Of a stretch of DNA of 64,000 nt, positions 1 through 12,410 are shown piece by piece (positions within the stretch are counted from its first letter, which is position 1; each line of letters opens with the position of its first letter). The DNA is from Gigantopelta aegis (taxonomy: Eukaryota; Mollusca; Gastropoda; Neomphalida; Peltospiridae): the NCBI RefSeq assembly GCF_016097555.1, contig NW_024533086.1:1-64000 (forward strand), written 5' to 3'. The translations under genes were made by a program, and so were the position numbers. The notes beneath the pieces are model-generated. The model did not search any database, was not told the origin of the DNA, and saw only the letters and a list, made by a program, of their open reading frames with translations.

Positions 1-1753
1 TTAAATCAACAAGTGAACTTGCCATACAGTCTATGACTGGAAAGAGAGTTCCCATAAATTCACTACTCATAAGTAAAAAAACATTTACGAGAATTGACTG
101 TAATAGTTAATTTAATTATTGACACTTAGAATGAGTTGAGGATTTCGTGTTGGTCATACAGAACATAATAAATTTAGAATATTTGAGTATGATTTTTGTG
201 GTTTTTTACTAAGAACATAACATCTTGTAACTCCAACCAATACACAAGAGTAAACAACTGACTTGAGTATAATCATTATGAGTATAAAATTGGTAGCATG
301 AAATTAAATACGTTCTATTAGGTAAATATCCTTTATAAGCGGGGGGGTCAAACTTGCAAACAGTAACATATTTGAGAGCGAATTAAGGTCATATATAAGT
401 TAACTTGATCTTAGAAGAATGAGTGGATGATGTTCTTCTGACAAAATGTAGGATTTGTTACGTACTTAGAAATAATATTTTCATAATGATAACTCCAAAA
501 TAAGTCACTATAAAAACTAGAGAAGAAGGAGATAGAGAGCTGATGAGACGAAACAGATGATTTTTAAAACTTATATAGACACTAAAGAAACAGCAAGATC
601 CTAAGACTGTGAACAGCCATCAATCTGTTAATGTATCATTTTATCAAGTAATTTCTTGTTCCTTACGTACATAACAGAGCTGATTCGTGGAAAATCAGTT
701 ATTGTTAACTCGCTTGTAGACAGGCAATTAGACGGATTATCCAAATTTTAACCCTTTCATTTACACCAAGGCAACCGACGAATGCACACGTTGTCAAAAC
801 TCGTGTGTTAGACTTTATACAACTTCCAGACATTAAAACTTACTGGATTTGCAACATAGTTAATAACTACTACACCAGCAGTGCACTACAATGTTAACTT
901 AATCATCCTGCTTTTCATACAATTGTATGAATTGATGACAGGGACCAGTGTGAAATATCAAGTTCAGTAATGAATATAAATTAATATTGTATAAAAATTT
1001 GAAAAATAAGCCCAAAAAGTAATAATAATGAATCTTTTCTTTAAAACAGGAGAATATTTCTGAAGATGATCCTTAATTTATGGGATAGTTATCAGTAAGA
1101 AGAGAACGTAACAGTGATACTTTCATCTGAGACTATATATTCAAACCCTACCAAGTAAAAAAAAAGAAAATTAAAATAAAAGATACATTTTCTTCAATGG
1201 AGATACACACTTCATTCACACCTCATCAATACTAGGACATTCATGAATAGTATTAACAACTGTTAGAAAACTTTATTCGATATGTCTACTTTGAGGTCAG
1301 TAAATATATAGAGAAGCAATATTAATAAATGACACAAATAAATTGTAGAATGCAGGATGCCATTAACAAGAATTTTTTTCCTGAAATTTCTGAAAAAGGC
1401 CACTACCGGCTATTACATTATATTATAATTTATGAGTTTTTAATCATAGCATTGTGTAGTCAATGTCCATCACAACATCACAAATAGATAACTTCCAGTG
1501 TATTTGAATTAAAAGTACATGACAACATTACAAATGTTTAGTAACAACACTGACAATATTTCTAAAATAGGGCAATAGGGAAAGTATATTTACAAGACTT
1601 AATAAATAGATGAGTATATAACTCAGAGATATGTATAGATGTAGTGGGTATACCATATTTTATAATGACAAAATTAATATTAAATTAATATAGTAGGTGT
1701 GGCTGTTATGGAGTTCTTACAAACACAATTTGTTTACAGAATACCTAAACTAC
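1..1753. other. AT-rich sequence without recognisable gene
   Basis: Both strands are dense in stop codons, and no conserved protein motif, RNA gene or clear repeat was recognised. Confidence 0.5.
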
Positions 1754-1761
1754 GTATTCAT

Positions 1762-2130
1762 CAGGGTTGGGGTCAATTACATGAGAATGATTACAATTAG
1801 ATTACGATTACACAGTGATTATGCAAGGTGATTACACTTACGATTATAAGGAAAAAGCATGATTTTGGATAATGATTAAAATTACATTCAGCTACAAATA
1901 TGCAACGTGTATTCAGTTTTTTTACATGTTCTTTCATGTATCATTTCATAAATATACACCAGCAGATGCTAACACAGGCAACATGTACTTGTTCCATGTA
2001 CTACTTGCAAAGGCTACCAAATTGCTGTAATCACTTATGATTGTTGATTACAATTACAATTGTGATTACAACAAAAAATGTAATTGATTGTAATTGATTA
2101 CAATTACAATTGTAATTGGCCCCAACTCTG
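1762..2130. mobile_element. hAT-type MITE (369 bp)
   Basis: The element starts CAGGGTTGGGGTCAATTACA and ends with the near-perfect inverse, TGTAATTGGCCCCAACTCTG. Its interior is built from short ATTACAATT-type palindromic words and has no coding capacity. It is bordered by GTATTCAT (1754-1761) and GTATCAT (2131-2137), an 8-bp target duplication with one base lost in the right copy. CAG-start termini and 8-bp duplications are typical of hAT elements, so I read this as a non-autonomous hAT derivative. The superfamily is inferred from termini and duplication length only. Confidence 0.75.
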
Positions 2131-2137
2131 GTATCAT

Positions 2138-3300
2138 ATGACAAAAACATCAACAATAATAGTGAGATCTTTCATAAGTACTTTACTCATTTTTATAATA
2201 GAAATGAATTATCAATAGTTCGAGCGTATTAGAATGACTGGCATATGATACCATATACCACATTTGGAGACTTACTACATCAACATATTTAACAGATGAG
2301 GTAATAATACACCTTATAACAAAATTAATGATTACTAACATTATTGATATATATGACTATTATCTCATAGGAAGCATCAACAATAAACACACAGAGAGCA
2401 TAACATACTAACATTCTATTTGTCAAATTAGGAAGACAGTACTTGTAATTAGTTTCATAGTTATTCACATGGATATACGTCAGTGTCAACATGGTATCAA
2501 GGAGATATGTCAGTGTCAACATGGTTATTGACTTAGTTAAGAAACAAGGTGAATACTTTCATTCCTATATGGTCTCAGTTGAAAGCTATTAGACAACACT
2601 TGTATATAGTGTACCTGTAAATTTGCAAAAAACATAAGCATATGTGCAACAGTTATTCTTGGAACAACATAGTAAAGAAAAAAAACCAAAAGACACCTGA
2701 TTGGAATCAAACTTTATAAAGAGACCATATAAAGAGTAGTCTAGTAATACTCTAGGACAAACCAGTTCAAATTAATAGCTTTGATTGTAAAGATTTGTCA
2801 CATAATTTCCTTTATGTCAAGTTTTGACAAACAAGGGGATTTTAAACAGGTTTGATAATTGCTATTATTTATCAATTCCAACATGTAACTAGTAACAAAT
2901 TTGTGTTATTAGAAAAGTAATATTAGAAGAAATTTCATGTGGACAACTCATGTGGTTGCCTCACTAAAGTATTCATTACTATGAAATCATATGTAGGCAA
3001 TCCAACATGAGGACAATGCTACTATAGTTACCAGTTCCTAGTGGGTTCAAATATCAGCCAGTACTCTTGGAACCTATACAGCCCATTATCTCATTAATCA
3101 ACAAGCATACATCCCTGACATCATACCAATCAAAACCCTAAGAACAATAGTGTTGACAGTCTTAAGACTACCATTCAGTGGGATTGTCATTTCACAAGAA
3201 ATATTTAAAGACAGATGATAGTTTAAGTAATGGCATGTAATAACCTATGACCACAGTACAATTAATTAATTAAACTTCATAAATTAGTATACTCTGTACA
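2138..3300. other. Non-coding AT-rich stretch
   Basis: No gene recognised. A ~23 bp word containing GTCAGTGTCAACATGG is directly repeated at about 2472-2494 and 2500-2522. Confidence 0.4.
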
Positions 3301-3327
3301 ACTAAAAGCCAAACCTAATAAAACATA

Positions 3328-5060
3328 TGCACAACATGTGGAAAGAAATATTCATATTGGAGTGGTATATCAAAGCATCTTAAAAATGAGCACAATAATA
3401 TTGACAATGTGACTATTAGTTGTAACATATTGTAATAACAGGTAAAGATATAACATATGACTGTTCATTATATAGCAAATTACCTGATTAAATTCTTCAT
3501 AAGAGGGTCACTACTCTTCAAATACATCTACTGCATTGAGGTCTCATTGGCAACTCTCTGTAGAAGAGAGAGATAAATTAGAACACCATCTAAAGTAAAT
3601 TAGTTATTGCCAGTAAACTATAGCAAAGGGTAAATATGGATCATATTCTTGATGATGTCAGAGGACTCAATACATACAGATTACCAGTATAGACAGAGAA
3701 CACTAAATTACTAGACAGGACTTTCATAATATTAAGACAAAATAAACATTGAAGAAATTAGCAGATATAAGAATGACTTCCCTATAATTTTAATTATTTT
3801 TTTCAAAGAGCAGGGAAAATCCAAGATGACAACATGGACAATTTATCAAATGACAACTTCCTTGTATATACAAAACAGAATTTTAACAGGATATGTACAG
3901 AAATTGGACATGATGCTATTTTGATTCTACACATAGGACTAACATGTATGACTTCAATCTATAAATACTATTATTGTTATTGATGAGCATGGGGAGGAAT
4001 TCCTATTGCATGGATGTTATCAAATAAAGAAAATGCAATGGCATTCAATTTATACTGCACTTAAAAAGACTTGTGATGTAATTTTTACCCAATGGTTTAT
4101 GTCTGATGATGCTGTTAACTATTTCAATGCACAGAGAAGTTTTTGCAGAGAATAAAATTTAACTCATAAGTTCATTGCATTTAGTTAGGACATGGAGTAA
4201 GGCACTTCCAAAAACATGTGAAGAACAAACAACAACAAATTACACTTTATCATCATCTTAGAATTTATTATATGAACATAACAAAAACTAAATTCCAATT
4301 AAGTTATACTGCAAGAATTTTTAACCCATATACATGAAAATTACAACCATTTTTTAATGCATTTTTTCTAATTATAGCACACATTTGGCATCTAGATAAA
4401 TGCATATGCTAACACAATTTCTGGTTTTGGAGCTATTTCACAAAGTTCTAAAATGATACATTTATATCACAATGCATTAATAGTTACTTTATTAAAAGTA
4501 GCCAGAGACAAGGCATTTGATTTTTTTTAGAAAACTCAAAATGAAAAGACAACACAAACAAACTATATCTTTAAACCTTTCTTCAATTATATGCAGTGTA
4601 AGAAACAAAATAGACTGTTGCATCACAAAGTTCTATAAGTAATTATTATTATTCATGTCATGCTTAGATTTAAAGCAACATTCAACTGTTTGTAAAGCAT
4701 ATTCACCTTGTACATATGAATACTACAACTGTTGTATTTAAAAACATGACAAAAATATAGAACCATTGATAACTGCTATTTGACTATATATCTTTCAACA
4801 AGACGCTAGCTGTACTTAATGTCAGCAAAAAACATCCTTTACCAGCAAAATTCATGAACTAGAACTATTATGTGAAATCTGTGAAGACCATGATGCCACT
4901 TCTACTGCTAATAAACACCTTCAAGTGGAATCACAGTCATAAAAGCTATCACATAATATCCATCCAAAAACTCTTTACCAAAAAAAAGCAAAAGAATGTC
5001 CAGATGAAAATTGTGAGTACCAACAAAAGTTATTTCAACTAGGAAAACAACTTCAGCAAC
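3328..5060 (+). pseudogene. Relic of a MULE-type transposase with C2H2 and SWIM-like fingers
   Basis: Three islands of similarity lie in order. At 3328-3393 is a perfect C2H2 pattern (CTTCGKKYSYW..., Cx2Cx12Hx4H). From about 3880 to 4150, across shifted frames, runs a MULE transposase-like core: DSTHRTNMYDFNL near 3923, IVIDEHGEEF near 3975 and WFMSDDAVNYFNA at 4093-4131. In the MULE family the first D of DSTHGTN and the D of WFMSD belong to the catalytic core. At 4689-4718 the text reads KHIHLVHM, like the end of a SWIM finger (CKHIHLV). Many frameshifts and stops separate the islands, so it is dead as written. The finger-core-SWIM order is known for animal MULE-derived proteins; joining the finger at 3328 to the core is inference. 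Ends are approximate. Confidence 0.65.
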
Positions 5061-5618
5061 TATGTCAAACCAACTCAAATCATTCTTAGCTAAGAATACA
5101 CTTGAAAAAAAGAAAAAGTTTGTAGAGGCTTTTTAAAGGTGATAATGACATTTCTGAAACTGTTTAATAGATGCACTGTGATTCCTGTCTATTGTGATGC
5201 ACCTTACATGTACTATTCCATAATTAAATGCAATATCTGATAACGACTTTTTTTGATTCTGTAATACTCAGGATGACACTAAATAGCCTAGATGACAGCT
5301 TGTGTCAAAATAATTGCTGTATTCTCTCTTGATTACTAGCATATAATATCATCATATCTCTATTGTTGCCCTAAAAAATAAAAATCCTTACCTAAACACT
5401 TTTCTTCAATATCTTTTGTTCCTTCTATCAAACAGCTCTTTAGCTCCTCGGACAGCAATCCTATCACAAAGTGTATCACCAAACTTCCGGATCACGTGAG
5501 AGAATACGATTCGAGTTGTTCTCCGAAAGACACTTGTATATGGATAATAAAATGTAGCCATGGTAACTGTGGTAAAGTGCTTCTGGCTCAACGTTGCTTC
5601 ACGTCCATGTCGAAATAG

Positions 5619-5627
5619 TATATATAA
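5619..5627 (+). promoter_or_regulatory. Possible TATA box of the first GT10 gene
   Basis: TATATATAA lies ~60 bp before the ATG at 5689. The ~45 bp just before the start codon resembles the sequence before the next copy (about 6929-6977), so leader and start are shared. In AT-rich DNA this is weak evidence. Confidence 0.25.
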
Positions 5628-5688
5628 CGTAATACTATCTATAGGAGGAGATTGGAAACTTGATTGATCACTGAGTCTATCGTGCACA

Positions 5689-6884
5689 ATGTTAGTTGAC
5701 TTGTTCAATTTAAGATGGAGAAAGATTTTAATCCTATGCCTTCTGACTATGACAACAATATCGTTCATATACGTCATTGTCGCTATGAACACGATATCAC
5801 TTCGACCGCCATTACGGAATCATAAAGCATCTCAACAGGCAAAGGTATTTCCCGTTAAGAAAACTTATCATTGTAGAAATCTAAGTATTTCAATTTCTAA
5901 TAGCACCACTACGGTTGGAACTAGTGAAAAAATCATTCTATTATGGACAACGTGGTTTGGCATAAATTTTGTAGAATCACTTGGTAATAGTAGACCAATA
6001 ACATGTGGACCAAATAAAAATAAATGTTTTTGTTACTGGTGACAAGAATCTTTATTCTAATAGCAGTGCTGTAGTTTTTCATATTCCAGAAGGTGATTTA
6101 TTAAAAAGTATTATTGCTGCCAGTGATATGAGTCGACCACAGACCAAAGGTGGATTTTCTTCACTCAAGAGCCACCACCAAAATATTCTTAGATATCACG
6201 AATTTCTCCCATATTCCAGATCTCTATTTAACTGGACAATGACATACAAGTTTAGTTCAGATATTAGACAAAGTTATTCTTACGTAGTGCCTGGAAAGTT
6301 TAAAGGTGGTTATGATCCTAACAGAAATTATCTTGAAAACAGAACTAAAACAGCTATTGCTTTTATAAGTAATTGTAAACGTCCTCGTTTACATGCAGTA
6401 AGAGAATTAAAGAAATATATTGATGTCGACGTCTATGGTAAATGTGGAAACCAATGTAAAGCTGACTGCTTCTCTTTGTTACCAAAGTACAAGTTTTATT
6501 TGGCTTTTGAGAATGCTGTATGTGAAGACTATATTACAGAAAAAACATACAGAAATGCCTTCACTAATGATATAGTTCCAGTAATAATATCAGGGGCAAA
6601 CTTGTCAAATCCTGAAGTCGTTCCTCCCAATTCATTTATTAATGGACTTGATTTTAAGAGAGCTGTTGATCTCGCTGATTACCTCAAAAAATTGGTGGTG
6701 ATCCTCAACTTTATAATAAATTCTTCAAATGGAGAGATGAGTGGTCTTTAAGTGATGGTGGGACCTATCTTATACCTTGTGATGTGTGTAACAAACTGTA
6801 TGAACCTATCAATGTATAACAGTATATGATGACATTGAACAATGGTATAGTGTCCAATATGACTGTAAACAATATACAAAATGA
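5689..6884 (+). CDS. Alpha-1,3-fucosyltransferase (GT10), copy 1
   Basis: Predicted Golgi type II membrane enzyme that would move fucose from GDP-fucose to a glycan. The start at 5689 gives a short cytosolic tail (MLVDLFNLRWRK), one membrane span (about residues 12-32) and a short stem. The catalytic part has ILLWTTWFG, CGPNKNKCF, FNWTMTYKFSSDI, YGKCG and the GT10 signature YKFYLAFENAVCEDYITEK followed by VPVIISG. Length, ~390 residues, fits the family, and the gene is intronless. Single-base frame breaks lie near 6035 (KCF/VTGD), near 6690 (A-run before the C-terminal SDPQLYN-like part) and near 6815. Copy 4 is readable past the last two, though it has its own break at the KCF point, so errors or recent damage are equally possible. 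GT10 identity is firm; linkage specificity cannot be read. Confidence 0.85.
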
Positions 6885-6977
6885 ATGAATGACATCATTT
6901 CCTATAGTAAAATAATAATATACGTAGAAGGCGAGATTTGAAACTTCGTGGTTTGATCACAGAGTTTATTGTGCACG

Positions 6978-8194
6978 ATGTCTGTTGACTTCATATTCTC
7001 CAATTTAACATTGAGAAAGATTTTAATCCTGTCAATTCTATGTATGACAGTATCGTTCGTGTACGTCATCATCGATATGAACGCGGAATCGCTTCGAACG
7101 CTATCGCGGAGTCATCATGATAATACAGCATCTCAACAGCCAGAGGTACTTCCTGTTAAGAAAACATATCACTGTAGAAGTTTAAGTACCTCAATTTCTG
7201 AAAATATCCCTACAGTTGGTAGTAATGGGAAAATAATTTTATTATGGACAACTTTGTTTTGGCATGAATTTTGTTAAATCACTTGGTAATAGTAGACCAA
7301 TAACATGTGGACCAAATAAAAACAAATGTTTCTTATGGTGACAAGAATCTTTATTCAAATAGCAGTGCTGTAGTTTTTTCATATCGTGGAAGATAATTTA
7401 TTTAGAAGTATTATTGCTGCTTATAATATGAGACGACCACTAGACCAAAGATGGATTTTTTTCACTCAAGAGCCACCACCACGTATTTATGAATATAGTG
7501 ACTTTATCCCATATTCCAGATTTTTATTTAACTGGACAATGACATACAAGTTTAGTTCAGATATAAGACAAAGTTATGCCTACATAGTTCCTGGAAAGTT
7601 TTAAAGGTGGTTATGATCCTAACAGAAATTATCTTGAAAACAGAACTAAAACAGCTATTGCTTTTATAAATGATTGTAAACGTCCTCATTTACATGCAGT
7701 AAGGGCATTAAAGAAACACATTGATGTTGATATCTATGGTAAATGTGGAAAACCATGTAAACCAAACTGCTTCTCTTTGTTACCAAAATACAAGTTTTAT
7801 TTGGCTTTTGAGAATGCTGTATGTGAAGACTATATTACAGAAAAAAACATACAGAAATGCCTTCACTAATGAAATAGTTCCAGTAATAATATCAGGGGCA
7901 AACTTGTCAAATCCTGAAGTCGTTCCTCCAATTCTTTCATTAATGGACTTGATTTTAAGAGAGCTGCTGATCTAGCTGATTATCTAAAGAAAATTGGTAG
8001 TGATCCTCAAATTTATAATGAGTTCTTCAAATGGAGAGATGAGTGGTCTATAATAGATGGTGGTACCTATCGTATACCTTGTGATGTGTGTAACAAACTG
8101 TATGAACCTATCAATGTATAACAGTATATGGTGACATTCAACAATGGTATAGTGTCCAACATGACTGTAAACAATATCCAAAATGGAATAAATG
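6978..8194 (+). pseudogene. Alpha-1,3-fucosyltransferase (GT10), copy 2, multiply frameshifted
   Basis: Tandem copy ~90 bp after copy 1, same strand. ATG at 6978 (MSVDFIFSNL), a membrane span (LILSILCMTVSFVYVII), a stem with HHDNTASQQ and then the catalytic part: ILLWTT, FNWTMTYKFSSDI, YGKCG, YKFYLAFENAVCEDYI, VPVIISGANLSNPE. At least five one-base shifts are visible: near 7250 (FWHEFC end), around 7350, at GGAAAGTTTT near 7600, in the A7 run before CATACAG near 7850, and near 7930. Most are in homopolymers, the usual site of consensus errors. N-terminal and stem sequence differs clearly from copy 1 while the catalytic 3' half is nearly identical. An AATAAA lies ~40 bp after the stop. Confidence 0.8.
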
Positions 8195-8339
8195 ACATCA
8201 TTATTTCCAATAGTATAATAATGCAAGTTTATATAATAAATTTAAATAATTCGTTTTTTTTGGAAATATAGATACCGTATTCCTTAAAGTGCTCAAATTT
8301 TAAAAATCAGTTTCAAAAATCGCAATACAAATAATTGTC

Positions 8340-8560
8340 ATGACACGGACTTCGTGGCAAGAAAGAAGGAACGGATATTTCAGGGTTTGCGATGAAAGTA
8401 GCTGGAACAGGAGAATTTAGATATAGAGGAGGTGGCAGAGGAGCTTGATAACATTTATGTGGTGGAAAAGTTGCCGAGATCAGGAAGAAGATATGATATC
8501 TATTCTCTTGTAACTGCTTGTGTATGGGAAGGAGGATTGTTTGGTTTAATGGGAAGGATA
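8340..8560 (+). other. Possible coding relic, purine-rich
   Basis: One frame reads LDIEEVAEELDNIYVVEK, then LPRSGRRYDIYSLVTACVWE over ~55 codons, unlike the surrounding AT-rich filler, with stops just before (TGA, TAG) and after (TAA). I do not recognise the protein. It could be an exon fragment or chance. Confidence 0.25.
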
Positions 8561-9299
8561 TAAGAGGGAGGAGACAGCATGTTTGGCAGCAACTGAAAAG
8601 ACTGTGGCATCTTTGAGGTAACTAATTATAACGTCATAATTCTGCATTCAATTCATATATATTGTGATACATTGCAAGCATTGAATTTTAGGATGCAGGT
8701 GTACAGAAATAACAATTTTAAATGTATTTCTACACACCTCAGGGATGTTTGTTTTTATTCTAGCTAGTATATTGACTAATCCAACTCCATGATTAATATT
8801 ATTCAATGCTGTCAGTTGTCTCACAACACATATATAGACATTGTAGTTTAAATACTAGTTTTTATATTATGTAATTATATATTATAAATTTTTAATAGGG
8901 AGTTTTATTTTTTATTTGATTGTGACAAAAAATAATAAATGTGGTAAACTATAAAATCAAACTGATTTCAATTCTTGTTGTTTTATAGTTATATTATTGT
9001 GTCAGGGAAATCAAAATTATGTGTGTCAGAATTGGCTGATTAGAAGACACATATAGAAGGTACAAAGAGTCTCTAGATATTTCACAATATATTATAATTG
9101 ATATTACACTGTCATAACATTTAAAGTATATTAAATAGTTGTTGCAAGTAAGTTGTTATAGTAGTGACATGATTATAGTGGTGTTTGCTGTTATATAAAC
9201 AGTAATATAATTTGATTTTTTCACAATAACAAAGAACAAAGAGATATAAGGTCATCATGTAGTTCACCTCACACTCTGACACTAGACTCTAGTATGTTA

Positions 9300-9520
9300 T
9301 TAATATTAAATGTAATTATAATACATTCTCTGTCAACATTACTCACCTCCAGATCTAGTATAATTTAGATCATCCTGTTCTCTTAAAGTGTAACATATAT
9401 CTATGAGATGGGTGAAAATATTGAGTGATTGCTTTGAAATCATTTTAAGGATTGTTCTATGTATCATTTTATTACATTCTTTTAGCTATATTTGGCAACA
9501 TATATCTTAAAAATGTATAG
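9300..9520 (+). pseudogene. Degenerate copy of the multi-pass membrane gene at 31 kb
   Basis: Nucleotides around 9360-9515 match those at 31,300-31,455: ATCATCCTGTT, ATATCTATGAGA, then a stretch encoding an ATTTTAAGGATTGT-type membrane segment. The copy is full of changes and loses the GTEHSGVV part. In both places the 3' side continues into the same inverted-repeat family and then into a GT10 copy, so membrane gene, repeat and GT10 were apparently duplicated as one block. Confidence 0.5.
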
Positions 9521-9602
9521 TACATTACACTAGTACAATTATGCTTAATATATATCATTACAAATAGTAGTGAATCATTTTAATCTATTAATTTGTTATT
9601 TC

Positions 9603-9680
9603 AGATTCATGTCACTCATTAGTTATGTAGTGGTTAATAGGATAACTAAACAGATCTACAATGTACATACACACATAATG
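9603..9680 (+). repeat. Inverted-repeat family R1, forward copy
   Basis: Starts near TCATGTCACTCATTAGTTAT and continues AACTAAACAGATCTACAATG. A second forward copy follows at about 9945-10,290, a third at 31,890-32,150, and reverse copies lie at 11,422-11,503, 17,935-18,020 and 28,130-28,220. With the reverse copy at 11.4 kb it could form the termini of a ~1.9 kb element (9,603-11,503). Confidence 0.6.
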
Positions 9681-9897
9681 GATTCTCACATAATAGAAAA
9701 CTAACTCTCATGCATTTGAAGAAGACAATCATATGTGACATGCACATGTCATTATATTATATGTCATTCTCTCATTATATATAAATTATATCTTTAAAAT
9801 TAATTACACTACTACATGTATATATGATTCTTATCTTTGTCTATTATATTTTAGCCCTTTCTTTTTGTAATTAGTGACTTAGCCTAATTTAATTATG

Positions 9898-9900
<3 letters not shown>

Positions 9901-9944
<44 letters not shown>
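9901..9944. repeat. (AT)n microsatellite
   Basis: About 22 uninterrupted AT dinucleotides directly before an R1 copy. Confidence 0.95.
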
Positions 9945-9947
<3 letters not shown>

Positions 9948-10290
9948 TTATGTAGTGGTAAATAGGATAACTAAACAGATCTACAATGTACATACACACA
10001 TAATGGTTTCCTCACATAATAGTTTCATCAGTTGTCTATGGACTAATAATTAATTATTTATAATACTGTACTATTAAGCATCTATAGTATGGATTCTTAT
10101 GAACTTTAATTCCATATATGGCTATATATAAATAGTTATGTATATGCTAGTACTTTAAGTGTATAAATATATTACGTGTATAAGCATTACTGTGTCTTAG
10201 TAAATAATACCAATCATGGAATATATACTATTTGAAATCCAATGCACTTTGTTGAAGACACTACTAAATATATTACACTTCAGTAGCTAA
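9945..10290 (+). repeat. R1 family, longer forward copy
   Basis: Carries the R1 core, then ACACATAATGGTTTCCTCA and, at about 10,170, GTATAAGCATTACTGTGTCT. The distal part recurs inverted at 17,170-17,290 and in the same direction at 32,110-32,150. No coding potential seen. Confidence 0.55.
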
Positions 10291-10299
10291 GAGGCATTG

Positions 10300-11265
10300 T
10301 GTCATTTTAATTAAACAAGACCTTTGTTACAATAAGTTCATCAGGTTATTCAGGCATGTTTTTGACAAACATTAAGTAACACCTGTAACTGATATTTTTC
10401 TGCTTTACACATATTCAATAAAAGACAAGAAATCTAAGTATTTGGAATGTCTTACTACTCACCTCTCTGCTAGTAGTAATTCTTGATACTATTTTAATTA
10501 CTATTGTTTGTGTACAAAATGAAGATGGATAAGAGAAAGGGAATGTATAGGAGCAAAGAAAAGACCAAAAAGGAAAACATATGAAGTATACAGAGGTATT
10601 CATATATATAAGATGACATTTTCACTTGTGTATTTTTCCAAGGACAACTATCACAAATGCAAGAAAACAAAAGAGAAGTCAGACCAATCAACCCATAAAG
10701 AGATCAAAATTTTTAACTATAATACTATGTTCACTCAGTTCAAATTAAAAATTATGATTTTTAAACATTATCACTGTAAAATACTGATCACGTGCTAAAG
10801 CAATTATCGCATTCCCTAAGCGTGACCGAACCTCATATATTTTTGGTGACATTTTTTTGTTGCACTGTTCGAATTAAGATGCTCGGCAAAAAGGATCAGT
10901 TTTATTTTGTTGAGTAGCAGTTATAAGCACGTCAGAATTAGTCGTTGACTACAGCTGTATATGCTTACTCAAAGTTGCTTGAGTATTGATAGGCTTGTTC
11001 TTGATATGATGAACATTGGCGCTGGCTCATTATATGCAAGAGTGCATGCATTTTCATCAATTTTGACTATGAACTGATACAATTCTTAATTGCTGACAAG
11101 AAAAACTCATCAAAGTAGCTACAATAATTTGAGGACAATACCTGTACAAACACTTATCTAATCGTAGGAGGAGGCTTTGTTTTTGTTGGATCTAGCTACT
11201 TTTGCTTCCTTAATTAAGGTAATGTAACAAAAACATACAGAAAACAGATCCAAACTTAATACATT
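10300..11265. other. No recognisable gene
   Basis: Short open frames on both strands show no family motif; the stretch lies between R1 copies. Confidence 0.4.
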
Positions 11266-11269
11266 TATT

Positions 11270-11530
11270 GTACTAGCATATACAAAACTATTTTATATAG
11301 CCATATTTAGAATTGAATTTTATAAGAATCCCTGTTATAGATTCTTAATTGTACAGTGTTAAAAAAATAATTAATCGTTTATTTAATATAGACAACTAAT
11401 TAAAATAATTATATGAATAAACCATTATGTATGTATGTACATTGTAGATCTGTTTAGTTATCCTATTCACCACTACATAACTAATGAGTGACATAAATCT
11501 GGAATAACTTGTCACCCGTCTCATATACAT
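11270..11530 (-). repeat. R1 family, reverse copy upstream of GT10 copy 3
   Basis: Contains TTAATTGTACAGTGTT, CATTGTAGATCTGTTTAGTT and CATAACTAATGAGTGACATA. It aligns in the same direction with 17,780-18,040 and 27,990-28,240 and is inverted relative to 9,603. It is followed by ~220 bp and the GT10 start at 11,758. Confidence 0.6.
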
Positions 11531-11757
11531 ATATATATATATGTGTGCACTTAACGAAAAAAGTGCAGGTGAAAGCAGTTTTCTTTGCTAGCCAAAGTGC
11601 GAAAAACTAGCTTTTTGGTTGCTATTGGTGTTAATCTTGGGCCTTGGTTTAGGAGGATGGGATTGTTTACTGACTGTTTATCTCCACCTACTGTATGTCC
11701 ATCTCCTTGAGAAAGGGCGGAGATTTGCTGCATCAGTTAGAGTGAAAGTATATTGTT

Positions 11758-12410
11758 ATGTTTTCTGACTTCTTCAATTTAAAATGGAGAAAGAATTTGT
11801 TCATGTGAACTCTGGCTATGACAGCAGTAACGCTAGTGTATATGATTGTCAGTATGAACGTGATATCACTTGGACCACCATCATGGAGTATTCCTGATTA
11901 TATAGCATATGACAGTACTACCCAATCAACATCACCTCCTGTTCAAAATAGTACCCAGTCAAAGTTACAACTCAATAAAAAAACTTACCATTGTAGAAAT
12001 CTAAGTACTTCAATTCTTGATAAGACCACTACTGTTGGAATTATTTTATTATGGACAACTTGGTTTGGCATAAATTTTGTAGAATCACTTGGTAATAGTA
12101 GACCAATAACATGTGGACCAAATAAAAACAAATGTTTTCTTACTGGTGACAAAAATCTTTATTCGAATAGCAGTACTGTAGTTTTTCATATTGTGGAGAG
12201 CCATTTTATTAAGTTATTAGAGCGGCTTATAATATGAGTCAACCACCAGACCAAAGGTGGATTTTCTTCACTCAAGAGCCACCACCACATATATATGAAT
12301 ATCATGAATTTCTCCATATTCCAGATCTCTATTTAACTAGACAATGACATATAAGTTTAGTTTCAGATAACAGACAAAGTTATGCCTACGTAGTTCCTGG
12401 AAAGTTTAAA
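11758..12410 (+). pseudogene. GT10 fucosyltransferase copy 3, 3'-truncated by a pogo fragment
   Basis: Starts MFSDFFNLKWRKNLFM, closest to copy 4. In the membrane span a TGA stands where copy 4 has TGC (CATGTGAAC versus CATGTGCAC), a true nonsense change rather than an indel. The frame resumes (LAMTAVTLVYMIVSMN), the stem has extra STTQSTSPPVQNSTQS-like residues, then ILLWTTWFGINFVESLGNS and CGPNKNKCF. Further shifts occur near 12,205 and 12,300-12,365. The copy stops after VPGKFK at ~12,410, before the family signature, where pogo transposase sequence begins without a terminal repeat. It cannot make an active enzyme as written. Confidence 0.85.

Noticed and set aside
5406..5792. 128-codon open frame on the minus strand overlapping the GT10 copy 1 start
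   Set aside because: Covers the conserved GT10 leader and membrane span in antisense and has no domain of its own.
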